Positions 1 through 6,477 of a stretch of 14,120 bases of DNA are shown in pieces. The translations under genes were made by a program, and so were the position numbers. Below the pieces are notes generated by a model. It did no database searches and had not been told where the DNA came from. It saw only the letters and a program-made list of their open reading frames with translations. This DNA is from Zymomonas sp. (lineage in GTDB: Bacteria; Pseudomonadota; Alphaproteobacteria; Sphingomonadales; Sphingomonadaceae): NCBI GenBank assembly GCA_027489105.1, contig JAIYAJ010000167.1, positions 1 through 14,120 of the forward strand, read 5' to 3'. Position 1 is the first letter of the stretch. Each line of letters begins with the position of its first letter.

Positions 1-131
1 CACACGTCCGCCATTGGCGACCAGTTCGCCGTCCTTGATCGCGGTGCCGGCATGGAAGATCTTGGTGCCCTTCGCCTCGGCCGCCTCGACATTGCGGATC
101 GGCCCGCCCTTCGCCGGCGGGCCGGGATATC
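1..131 (-). pseudogene. purD: purD C-terminal segment, inverted relative to the rest of the gene
   Basis: Read on the minus strand in the frame whose last codon is at 3-1, this block encodes the end of phosphoribosylamine-glycine ligase (PurD, de novo purine synthesis, cytoplasm). A YPGPPAKGGPIRN stretch is followed by KIFHAGTAIKDGEL and NGGRV, which is the familiar C-terminal domain of the family. No start codon or ATP-grasp core precedes it. At 131/132 the sequence switches abruptly to the downstream part of the same domain on the opposite strand. The residue before YP is Arg here, where the family normally has Gly, which also marks the break. Identification of the segment is firm. Whether it is a real inversion or a chimeric join cannot be decided without sequence left of base 1. 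Confidence 0.75.
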
Positions 132-242
132 GGCGAAGCGCGCGACACCGCTTATGCCGCGGTCGATGCGCTCGATTTCGCGAGCGGCTTCTGCCGGCGC
201 GACATTGGGTGGCGCGAACTGGCACGGCAGCGGAACGGTTGA
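132..242 (+). pseudogene. purD: purD extreme C-terminus, plus-strand fragment
   Basis: The plus-strand frame starting at 132 and ending with TGA at 240-242 encodes 36 residues: GEARDTAYAAVDALDF, then FCRRDIGWREL. This is the last helix-rich stretch of PurD, whose typical ending is AYAAVDxIDFxGGFCRRDIGWRAL. It should directly follow the NGGRV stretch, after about ten residues, but that part lies on the opposite strand at 1-131. No start codon belongs to this fragment in the window. It is either the true tail of a gene disrupted here or the genuine gene end joined to a misplaced piece. The following gene begins 49 nt downstream in the same direction. Confidence 0.75.
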
Positions 243-291
243 CGCTCACGGGCGTTCGCAAAAGGTCAAGTCAACGAGGGATTTCGGGGGT

Positions 292-834
292 ATGTCGAAC
301 GCTACGCTGATCATCGCCACGCTGGTCGCCATCATTGCGATCGCGGGGCTCTTCCTGTTGCTGCGCAAACCCAAGCAGCGCGTGTCGCTGAGCGATGCGC
401 CCGCGCCTGTCTCGACCCGGTCGGCCGAGCCGGCACTCGCGGCCGCGGTGATCGCCACCCCGTCGCCCGCAGCTGCGCCGACGCCTGACGAGGTGAAGGC
501 GGAAGAAGGCCATGGCGTGGTCGACAGCGCCGCCGCTGCGATCCTCGACGTCGCGACACCCATATTGGGCGTCGATGCCCATCCCGACCTGCCCGCCGAC
601 GAGCTGACGCGCATCAAGGGCCTGGGTCCGAAGGCCAAGACGGTGCTCAACGGCATCGGCATCCATCGTTTCGATCAACTCGCCGCGCTCGATCCGGCGC
701 AGGCGGCCGAAGTCGATGCCCGCCTCGGCGCGTTCAAGGGCCGCATCTTCCGCGACCGCTGGATCGACCAGGCCCGCTATCTCGAACAAAATGACATTGC
801 CGGCTTTGAGAAGGAGTTCGGCAAGCTGGGTTGA
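292..834 (+). CDS. membrane-anchored helix-hairpin-helix (H3TH-like) protein
   Basis: A 180-residue protein of unknown exact role. Residues 5-24 form one hydrophobic N-terminal membrane helix followed by the basic RKPKQR, which predicts a cytoplasmic C-terminus. Residues 36-75 are an Ala/Pro-rich low-complexity linker. Residues 103-165 form a helix-hairpin-helix unit: LTRIKGLGPKAKTVLNGIGI, then FDQLAALDP and a closing RDRWIDQARYL. The same unit occurs in proteins annotated as flap-endonuclease-like H3TH and as an extension of some NADH dehydrogenase subunits. It usually signals DNA binding or a structural role, and I see no nuclease residues. ATG 292 was chosen over upstream in-frame codons because it follows a purine-rich GAGGG/GGGGG leader and starts directly with the membrane helix. 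The next gene begins 7 nt after the stop, suggesting co-transcription. Confidence 0.8.
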   Translation: MSNATLIIATLVAIIAIAGLFLLLRKPKQRVSLSDAPAPVSTRSAEPALAAAVIATPSPAAAPTPDEVKAEEGHGVVDSAAAAILDVATPILGVDAHPDLPADELTRIKGLGPKAKTVLNGIGIHRFDQLAALDPAQAAEVDARLGAFKGRIFRDRWIDQARYLEQNDIAGFEKEFGKLG

Positions 835-841
835 TAGAGGG

Positions 842-1897
842 GTGACCGGGGGAACCGCCGAGGGTGTGACGGGGGCTGCTGCGGCACTGGCGCCGGTCGT
901 GGTGCCGCGCTGGGAGCCGGAGATCTTTGTGTCGGATGCGGTGACGCCGTCAGCGCAGCTCGACATTTGGACCTATCGTCCCCAGTCCAAATTCACGGCG
1001 CCTGAAATCCGTTTCAGCGAGCCGCAGCCGCTGATGACGATCGGCGGCAGCTTCCTGACCCTGGCCGAGCGGGATGGGCTGGTTTCCAGCTCGACCTATC
1101 TGAACGATGGGCGCTGGCGCGAGGCGTTGGCGGCGGCCGGTTCTTTCCTTCCGATCGAGGGGACGGTGCTGGTTGCGGGCAATGCCGTGACCAGGAACCA
1201 TTATCATTGGCTGGTCCAATGTCTTGCCCCGATCCTGATCGCCGAGCATCTTGGCGTGGCGCCGGGGTGCCACATGCTCGTTCCGTCCCTGACGCCGCTA
1301 CGGCGTGAGAGCATAGTCGCGGCATCGATCTCGCCCGACCGTGTCGTCGAGCTGGCACCGGGCGAAGTCGCGCTGCCGGCGCTCGGCATCCACAGCAACC
1401 TGACCGGGGGCGATTTCGCCTTCTGTCCTCATCCGACCCTCGTGGCCGCGTTCGACCGGCTGATGCCGCCGCCCTCGCCATCACCTTTTGCCGGTCAGCG
1501 CGTCTACATAGCGCGGTTCGATGCGTGGAAGCGCAAGATGGTCAATGAAGAGGAGCTGCGCGACCGGCTGGAAGCGCTCGGTTTCATAACGCTACTGGCT
1601 TCCGAATTGAGCTTCGCCGACCAGATGGCACTGTTCCGCGACGCCGATACCATCGTGACCCAGCATGGCGCGGCGATGACCAACATTCTTTTTACGCCGG
1701 GCGCTGCCGGCCCCAGGGTGATCGAGCTGCACCAGGAGAATTATCTGCACATGGCCTTTCTGAAGCTCGGTCAGGTCAAGCGGCTACGCTACTCCGCGAT
1801 CATCAACCCGATGGAGACGGGAGGACCGGACGCCCATCGATCGACGTGGCGGGCAGACTTGCCGTTGATCGAGCGGGTCGTGGAGCAGCGGGCCTAG
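842..1897 (+). CDS. glycosyltransferase family 61 protein (DUF563 type)
   Basis: A 351-residue protein with the signatures of the GT61/DUF563 family (COG4421-like), which transfers sugars onto glycans, often in capsule or other surface polysaccharides. Visible motifs from the chosen start are NHYHWL (residues 119-124), the RVYIAR strand near 220-225 followed by RKMVNEEEL (231-239), and HGAAMTNILF (275-284) with a later ELHQEN. These correspond to the family's conserved YHW, R.....N.EEL and HGA..N..F elements. No signal peptide or membrane helix is evident. GTG 842 is preferred, with TAGAGGG just upstream. A second in-frame GTG at 866, also after a GAGG, is a real alternative. Donor and acceptor cannot be inferred, because no other polysaccharide gene is present. 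The gene runs convergently into thiE with 29 nt between the stops. Confidence 0.82.
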   Translation: MTGGTAEGVTGAAAALAPVVVPRWEPEIFVSDAVTPSAQLDIWTYRPQSKFTAPEIRFSEPQPLMTIGGSFLTLAERDGLVSSSTYLNDGRWREALAAAGSFLPIEGTVLVAGNAVTRNHYHWLVQCLAPILIAEHLGVAPGCHMLVPSLTPLRRESIVAASISPDRVVELAPGEVALPALGIHSNLTGGDFAFCPHPTLVAAFDRLMPPPSPSPFAGQRVYIARFDAWKRKMVNEEELRDRLEALGFITLLASELSFADQMALFRDADTIVTQHGAAMTNILFTPGAAGPRVIELHQENYLHMAFLKLGQVKRLRYSAIINPMETGGPDAHRSTWRADLPLIERVVEQRA

Positions 1898-1926
1898 GCG
1901 CTTGAGGAGGCCGGTCGCCGGGAGAT

Positions 1927-2640
1927 TCAGCCGATACCCTCCAGCGCCGCGAACTTTTTCACGGCTGCCGCTGGCCCATCCGGATCGTTCCAGACCGCGC
2001 CCGATACTGCGAGAAAATCTGCGCCTGCCGCGATCAGCGGTGCGGCATTTTCGGCCGTGATCCCGCCGATCGCGACACAGGGCAGCTCGAACACGGTCGA
2101 CCACCAGCCGAGGATGGACGGCTCGGGCCGATGCTCAGTCTCTTTGGTCGTGGTGGGATAGAAGGCGCCGAAGGCGACATAGTCGGCCCCGGCTTCGCCC
2201 GCTTCCATCGCGAGATGGCGGCTGTCGTGGCATGTGACGCCGATCTGGGCCTGCGGTCCGAGTTGCGCGCGCGCGTCGCGCGGATCGCCGTCGGCCTGGC
2301 CGAGGTGGACGCCATCGGCGTCGAGGCGCTTCGCAAGGCCGATCGAATCATTGATGATGAAGGCGACATCGCGCGAGGCGCAGACCGCCTGCAGCGGACG
2401 GGCGAGATCTGCGATGCGATGCTCGTCGATGCCCTTGAGGCGCAGCTGGAAGGCGGCCACGACCGGTGCGGCATCGAGAGCAGCCGCCAGCGTCTCCGCG
2501 AAACCATCGTCGATCGACGGCGGCGAGATCAGGTAGATCTTGCACGGCGGCCGGCTGTCGTCGCGGTCGAACCGGTCTGCAAATGCAGGATCGAGCCGGA
2601 GCTCGTCCTCGTCGAAATCATCATTGTCATTTGGGGTCAT
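1927..2640 (-). CDS. thiE: thiamine-phosphate synthase
   Basis: A 237-residue ThiE that joins hydroxymethylpyrimidine diphosphate and thiazole phosphate to give thiamine phosphate in the cytoplasm. Family positions are visible: QLRLK (65-69, usual QLREK, with the phosphate-binding Arg and Lys kept), IND (96-98), GVHLGQAD (110-117), GVTCHD (134-139), PTTTK (162-166) and the phosphate-gripping AIGGI (190-194). The barrel starts near residue 34. The preceding stretch is an acidic, probably disordered extension ([11 protein letters not shown]) that typical ThiE of about 210 residues lacks. ATG 2640 is preferred because AAGGGG sits 5 nt upstream. The GTG at 2646 overlaps that ribosome site and is unlikely. 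This is the last gene of the tkt cluster, 88 nt after fba. Its product feeds the thiamine diphosphate pool used by the transketolase at the head of the cluster. Confidence 0.9.
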   Translation of the reverse strand: MTPNDNDDFDEDELRLDPAFADRFDRDDSRPPCKIYLISPPSIDDGFAETLAAALDAAPVVAAFQLRLKGIDEHRIADLARPLQAVCASRDVAFIINDSIGLAKRLDADGVHLGQADGDPRDARAQLGPQAQIGVTCHDSRHLAMEAGEAGADYVAFGAFYPTTTKETEHRPEPSILGWWSTVFELPCVAIGGITAENAAPLIAAGADFLAVSGAVWNDPDGPAAAVKKFAALEGIG

Positions 2641-2660
2641 GCGCACCCCTTAGCCGCAAA

Positions 2661-2689
2661 CGTCATTCCCGCGAAGGCCGGGAATGACG
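2661..2689. repeat. dispersed-type intergenic inverted repeat (CGTCATTCCC...GGGAATGACG)
   Basis: Perfect 10-bp inverted arms lie at 2661-2670 and 2680-2689, extendable by one G-C pair, leaving a 7-nt loop. It sits in the fba-thiE spacer, about 20 nt upstream of the thiE ribosome site. The CATTCCCGCGAAGGC type of hairpin is, from general knowledge, a very common dispersed intergenic element in sphingomonads and other alphaproteobacteria. Only one copy occurs here. As RNA it would form a strong stem that could slow 3' exonuclease decay or dampen read-through from fba into thiE. There is no downstream U-tract, so a classical terminator is not supported. Confidence 0.75.
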
Positions 2690-2728
2690 GAAAGAAGGGT
2701 GGGATTGCTCCCAGCCCTCCATAAGGAA

Positions 2729-3625
2729 TCAGGCAGTCTTGCTGGTCGACGCCGTATAGATTTCGTCGATCGCGGCACCGAGCGATGCGTCGAATTCCTC
2801 GTCGCTCATCTGTGCGCGGAGATCTTCGAGCAGCGCACGGCTGAAGCTCGCGATCACGCCGCGGTTCTTCGCCAGTTCGGTGCAGGCGTCGGGGCGGCTA
2901 TAGCCACCCGACAGCGCGACGACGCGCAGCACGCGCGGATGATCGACCAGAGCGTCGAACAGGCCCGCCTTCGCCGGCAGCGACAGCTTGAGCATCACCT
3001 TGTCATCGCCGGTCATCGCGTCGAGCGCCTTGGTCAGCTCCTCGAGCAGGATCTGGTCGGCTTCGGCGCGCTCCGGGCTCTTGATGTTCACTTCGGGCTC
3101 GATGATCGGCATCAGCCCGCCGGCAAGGACCTGCTGGCCGACCTCGAACTGCTGCCTGACGATCGCGGCGATTCCTTCGCGGTTGGCGAGGTTGATCACC
3201 GAACGCTCCTTGGTGCCGAACACGCCGAGGCCCTTGGCGCGCGCCAGCAGCGCATCGAGGCCCGGCATCGGCTTCATCAGCTGGACGCCATTGGCTTCGT
3301 CCTCAAGGCCCTTGTCGATCTTGATGAAGGGGACGACGCCGCGCGCGTTGAGCACCTGCGGAACGGGCTTGCCGTCGGCCTGGCCGTCCATCGTCCGCTC
3401 GAACAGGATTGCGCCAATCACTTTTTCGCCGGTGAACACGGGCGAGGTGATGATGCGGGTGCGCATCGCGTGGATGAGGCCGAACATCTCCTCTTCGGTC
3501 GACCAGGCGCCTTCCTCGACGCCATAGCCCTTGAGGGCCTTGGGCGTCGAACCGCCGCTCTGGTCGAGCGCCGCGATGAAGCCTTTGCCGTCGGCGATCG
3601 TCTTCGCCGTCTCCTGATCGAACAT
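2729..3625 (-). CDS. fba: class I fructose-bisphosphate aldolase
   Basis: A 298-residue class I (Schiff-base) aldolase of the bacterial type. It cleaves fructose 1,6-bisphosphate to dihydroxyacetone phosphate and glyceraldehyde 3-phosphate, or condenses them in gluconeogenesis. Visible elements are the N-terminal GKGFIAALDQSGGSTPKAL (14-32), containing the family's phosphate-binding region, IIEPEVN (174-180), and VMLKLSLP (210-217), whose Lys213 matches the Schiff-base lysine of the LLKPNMV motif in animal enzymes. A Gly-Gly phosphate site, LSGGYS, is at 238-243. No class II zinc-binding signature is present. ATG 3625 was chosen over a longer in-frame version because AGGAG lies 9 nt upstream and the protein then starts like its relatives (MFDQETA). 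It lies 65 nt downstream of pgk, with an RNA hairpin between them. Confidence 0.93.
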   Translation of the reverse strand: MFDQETAKTIADGKGFIAALDQSGGSTPKALKGYGVEEGAWSTEEEMFGLIHAMRTRIITSPVFTGEKVIGAILFERTMDGQADGKPVPQVLNARGVVPFIKIDKGLEDEANGVQLMKPMPGLDALLARAKGLGVFGTKERSVINLANREGIAAIVRQQFEVGQQVLAGGLMPIIEPEVNIKSPERAEADQILLEELTKALDAMTGDDKVMLKLSLPAKAGLFDALVDHPRVLRVVALSGGYSRPDACTELAKNRGVIASFSRALLEDLRAQMSDEEFDASLGAAIDEIYTASTSKTA

Positions 3626-3653
3626 GATGCTTATCTCCTGTCTGTCTATATTT

Positions 3654-3677
3654 GGGGGCACCTTTGCGGCATCCCCC
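3654..3677 (-). other. candidate intercistronic RNA hairpin between pgk and fba
   Basis: On the transcript strand the pgk-fba spacer contains GGGGG, a bulged A, UGCC, a GCAAA loop, GGUG and CCCCC. This can form a 9-bp stem including two G-U pairs, ending about 28 nt before the fba start and clear of its AGGAG. No U-run follows, so it is more likely an mRNA stability or processing element than a terminator. The fold was done by hand. Confidence 0.4.
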
Positions 3678-3690
3678 GGATGTGCGGGTC

Positions 3691-4884
3691 TCAGGCTTCG
3701 AGCGCCTTCACGCCGGGAAGCTCACGGCCTTCCATCCATTCGAGGAAGGCGCCGCCGGCGGTCGAAACGAAGCTGAAGTCGGCCGCGACCCCGGCATGGT
3801 TGAGGGCCGCGACGGTGTCGCCGCCGCCAGCGACCGACACCAGCGAACCGCCCTTGGTCAGCGCCGCCGCCGTGCGGGCGAGCGCGACCGTGGCAGTATC
3901 GAAAGGCGCGATTTCGAACGCGCCCATCGGCCCGTTCCACACGAGGGTCCGGCAGGTCTTCAGCGCATCGCCGAGCGCTTCGACCGCCGCTGGTCCGACG
4001 TCGAGGATCATCTCGTCGGCGGCGACTTCGTGGACGTTCACGGTCCGCACCGGCGGATTGGCGCGGAATTCCTTCGCCACGACGACGTCATAGGGAAGGT
4101 GGACGATGCATTCGGCCTTCTCGGCGGCGTCGAGAATTTCGAGCACGGTGTCTTTCAGGTCATGCTCGCACAGCGACTTGCCGACATCGATGCCGCGCGC
4201 GGCGAGGAAGGTGTTGGCCATGCCGCCGCCGATGATCAGATGGTCGACCCGGCTGACCAGATGCTTGAGGACGTCGAGCTTGGTCGACACCTTGGCGCCG
4301 CCGACGACGGCGGCCACCGGATGCTCGGGCTTTCCGAGCGCCTTTTCCAGGGCCTCCAGCTCGGCCTGCATCGAACGGCCGGCGAAAGCCGGGAGCAGCC
4401 GCGCGAGGCCTTCGGTCGAGACATGGGCGCGGTGCGCGGCGGAGAAAGCGTCGTTGACGTAGAGATCGCCCAGCTTCGCCATCGCTTCGGCGAGTGCGGA
4501 GTCGTTCTTTTCCTCGCCCTTGTGGAAGCGGGTGTTCTCGAGCAGTGCGATGTCGCCCGGCTGCAACTGCGCGACCGCAGCTTCTGCCTCTTCGCCACAG
4601 CAATCGCCGATAAAGCGGACTTCGCGGCCCAGAACCGAGCGGAAGGCGCCGGTGACGAGGGCCAGGCTCATGTCCGGATTGCGTTCGCCCTTGGGCCGGC
4701 CGAAATGGGCGAGGACCAGCACGATCGCGCCCTTGTCGGACAGTTCGGCGACCGTCGGCGCGGCGGCGCGCAGCCGCGTGTCGTCGGTGACCGTGGCGCC
4801 GTCCATCGGCACATTGAGATCTTCGCGGACCAGCACGCGCTTGCCGCGCACGTCGCCGATGTCGTCGAGTGTCCTGAAAGCCAT
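3691..4884 (-). CDS. pgk: phosphoglycerate kinase
   Basis: A 397-residue PGK, the usual bacterial length. It interconverts 1,3-bisphosphoglycerate + ADP and 3-phosphoglycerate + ATP in the cytoplasm. The N-terminal substrate domain shows VREDLNVP (19-26), AHFGRPKG (59-66), ENTRF (116-120) and [13 protein letters not shown] (144-156). The C-terminal nucleotide domain shows GGAKVSTK (195-202), WNGPMGAFE (316-324), GGGDTVAA (353-360) and STAGGAFLE (374-382). ATG 4884 follows GAGGGATAAG and gives the standard MAFRTLDD start. The in-frame extension of six codons upstream overlaps the MOSC gene and lacks a ribosome site. Its start is one base after the MOSC stop codon (TAA G ATG), so translation is probably coupled. 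It supplies the step after GAPDH, which is encoded two genes upstream. Confidence 0.96.
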   Translation of the reverse strand: MAFRTLDDIGDVRGKRVLVREDLNVPMDGATVTDDTRLRAAAPTVAELSDKGAIVLVLAHFGRPKGERNPDMSLALVTGAFRSVLGREVRFIGDCCGEEAEAAVAQLQPGDIALLENTRFHKGEEKNDSALAEAMAKLGDLYVNDAFSAAHRAHVSTEGLARLLPAFAGRSMQAELEALEKALGKPEHPVAAVVGGAKVSTKLDVLKHLVSRVDHLIIGGGMANTFLAARGIDVGKSLCEHDLKDTVLEILDAAEKAECIVHLPYDVVVAKEFRANPPVRTVNVHEVAADEMILDVGPAAVEALGDALKTCRTLVWNGPMGAFEIAPFDTATVALARTAAALTKGGSLVSVAGGGDTVAALNHAGVAADFSFVSTAGGAFLEWMEGRELPGVKALEA

Positions 4885-4885
4885 C

Positions 4886-5341
4886 TTATCCCTCGATTTC
4901 AACAGTGTCGCCGAGGGCGATATGTCCGCCCTCGATCACCCGGGCGATGCGTCCGCCCCTCCACTCGGGTCGTAGCGCGCTCTGCAGCCCGTCGGCGACC
5001 GCGTCCATCCGCCGGCATGGGTCGCATTCGCCCGTGATCTCGAACAGCGCGGCCCCGATACGCAGCATGGCGCCTGCCGCCTGCGGCAGATCTACGCCTT
5101 CGACCAGCAGATTGGCGCGGCGCTGTTCCCAGGACACGGGGACGCCGAGTTCGGCAATCGCTGCCGCCCAGTCCTCGGCGCGCAGGATCGTGACCTGCCG
5201 CCGGTTGGACTTGCCCGGCCGGGTGGCGCCGCGATGATCGCCGTGAACGCCGGTGGCCAGACCGATCTCGACAGCATCGACGGTCTCGACCGGCCCATGG
5301 GCACGGTGCTTCCGCGCGATCCCGATCAGCCGGCCCGCCAT
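4886..5341 (-). CDS. small MOSC-domain protein
   Basis: A 151-residue stand-alone MOSC domain (the molybdenum cofactor sulfurase C-terminal fold). Visible features are [12 protein letters not shown] (28-38), the RQVTILR strand (48-54), a [12 protein letters not shown] segment (71-82), [10 protein letters not shown] (103-112) with Cys106 and Cys109 at the place of the family's conserved cysteine, and a [19 protein letters not shown] ending (127-145). Family members bind sulfur or molybdenum cofactor, or, like YiiM, form minimal reductases for hydroxylaminated compounds; the substrate here is unknown. The start at ATG 5341 has GGAAGG about 10-15 nt upstream. It lies 104 nt after gap and one base before pgk, so it is expressed with the glycolytic enzymes, an unexpected setting. 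There is no molybdenum cofactor gene nearby. Confidence 0.85.
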   Translation of the reverse strand: MAGRLIGIARKHRAHGPVETVDAVEIGLATGVHGDHRGATRPGKSNRRQVTILRAEDWAAAIAELGVPVSWEQRRANLLVEGVDLPQAAGAMLRIGAALFEITGECDPCRRMDAVADGLQSALRPEWRGGRIARVIEGGHIALGDTVEIEG

Positions 5342-5445
5342 GTCAGCCGGCCCTTCCCGCCCACGCGCCGGCTCCGACCGCCACGACCGCGCCCAGGCGA
5401 TCGGTGGCGGCGGACGCCGCGCGGAAGGTCGGGCTTCGTCTCAAC

Positions 5446-6453
5446 TCAGAGCAGCTTGCCGATCGCGCCGGCCGTGTCGACCATGCGGTTCGAGAAGCCC
5501 CACTCATTGTCGTACCAGCTGAGCACGCGGACGAGCTTGCCTTCGATGACCGAGGTCTCGAGGCTGTCGATCGTCGACGAATGGGCGTCGTGATTGAGGT
5601 CGATCGAAACGAGCGGCTCGTCGGTATAGCCGAGCACACCCTTGAGCGGGCCTTCGGCCGCTGCCTTGAGCAGGGCGTTGACTTCTTCCTTCGTCGTTTC
5701 GCGCGACGGGGTGAAGGTCAGGTCGACGACCGAGACGTTCGGGGTCGGCACGCGGATCGCCGAGCCGTCGAGCTTGCCCTTCAGTGCAGGCAGCACCTCG
5801 GCGACCGCACGGGCAGCACCGGTGGTGGTCGGGATCATCGACATCGCGGCGGCACGGGCGCGGCGCGGATCCTCATGGATCTGGTCGAGAATCTTCTGGT
5901 CGTTGGTATAGGCGTGGATCGTGGTCATCAGGCCGCGCTCTATGCCGATCGCCTCGTGCAGGACCTTGGCGAAGGGCGCGAGGCAGTTGGTGGTGCACGA
6001 CGCGTTCGACACGATGATGTGGTCGGCGGTCAGCTGCTCATGGTTGACGCCGAACACGACGGTCAGGTCGACTTCCTTGCCAGGCGCCGAAATCAGCACG
6101 CGCTTGGCGCCGGCACCGATATGCGCCTGTCCGCCCTTGCGGTTGGTGAAGAAGCCGGTGCACTCGAGCGCGATGTCGACACCCTGGGCGGCGTGCGGCA
6201 GCTTGGCCGGATCGCGCTCGGCGGTGACATGGATGCGCTTGCCGTTGATGATCAGATCGTTGCCGTCGACCTCGACGGTGCCGCTGAACTTGCCATGGAC
6301 CGAGTCGCGCTTGAACAGCAGGGCATTGGCCTTGGCGTCGGCCAGATCGTTGATCGAGACCAGCTCAAGGTCGTGATCGGTGCGCTCGAGGATGGCGCGC
6401 GCCACATTCCGACCGATGCGACCGAAGCCGTTGATTGCAACCTTGACTGCCAT
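5446..6453 (-). CDS. gap: type I glyceraldehyde-3-phosphate dehydrogenase
   Basis: A 335-residue phosphorylating GAPDH. It oxidises glyceraldehyde 3-phosphate to 1,3-bisphosphoglycerate with NAD(P), or runs in reverse in gluconeogenesis. The Rossmann motif [10 protein letters not shown] is at 7-16, and the active site [12 protein letters not shown] (149-160) carries catalytic Cys153. His180 in TTIHAYTND is the expected base partner. [20 protein letters not shown] and [13 protein letters not shown] are intact. INDLAD (34-39), at the end of the second beta strand, resembles NAD-preferring enzymes more than NADP-type ones, but this is only suggestive. The ATG at 6453 has AGGAG about 10 nt upstream. 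The gene follows tkt by 24 nt and makes the substrate of the downstream PGK. Confidence 0.96.
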   Translation of the reverse strand: MAVKVAINGFGRIGRNVARAILERTDHDLELVSINDLADAKANALLFKRDSVHGKFSGTVEVDGNDLIINGKRIHVTAERDPAKLPHAAQGVDIALECTGFFTNRKGGQAHIGAGAKRVLISAPGKEVDLTVVFGVNHEQLTADHIIVSNASCTTNCLAPFAKVLHEAIGIERGLMTTIHAYTNDQKILDQIHEDPRRARAAAMSMIPTTTGAARAVAEVLPALKGKLDGSAIRVPTPNVSVVDLTFTPSRETTKEEVNALLKAAAEGPLKGVLGYTDEPLVSIDLNHDAHSSTIDSLETSVIEGKLVRVLSWYDNEWGFSNRMVDTAGAIGKLL

Positions 6454-6477
6454 GTGCCGAAATCTCCTGCGGTTTGT

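Noticed and set aside
52..291. An 80-residue N-terminal extension of the helix-hairpin-helix protein
   Set aside because: It crosses the purD remnants in the wrong frame. The ATG at 292 starts directly with a membrane helix and has a purine-rich leader.
1898..1926. Bidirectional terminator between the glycosyltransferase and thiE
   Set aside because: Only a 4-bp CCGG-TCG-CCGG match is present, with no T-tract on either strand.
2684..5037. Long plus-strand frames opposite fba and pgk (469 and 461 codons)
   Set aside because: They are shadows of two enzymes with complete signatures, and their composition is Arg/Gly/Ala/His-rich with no motif.
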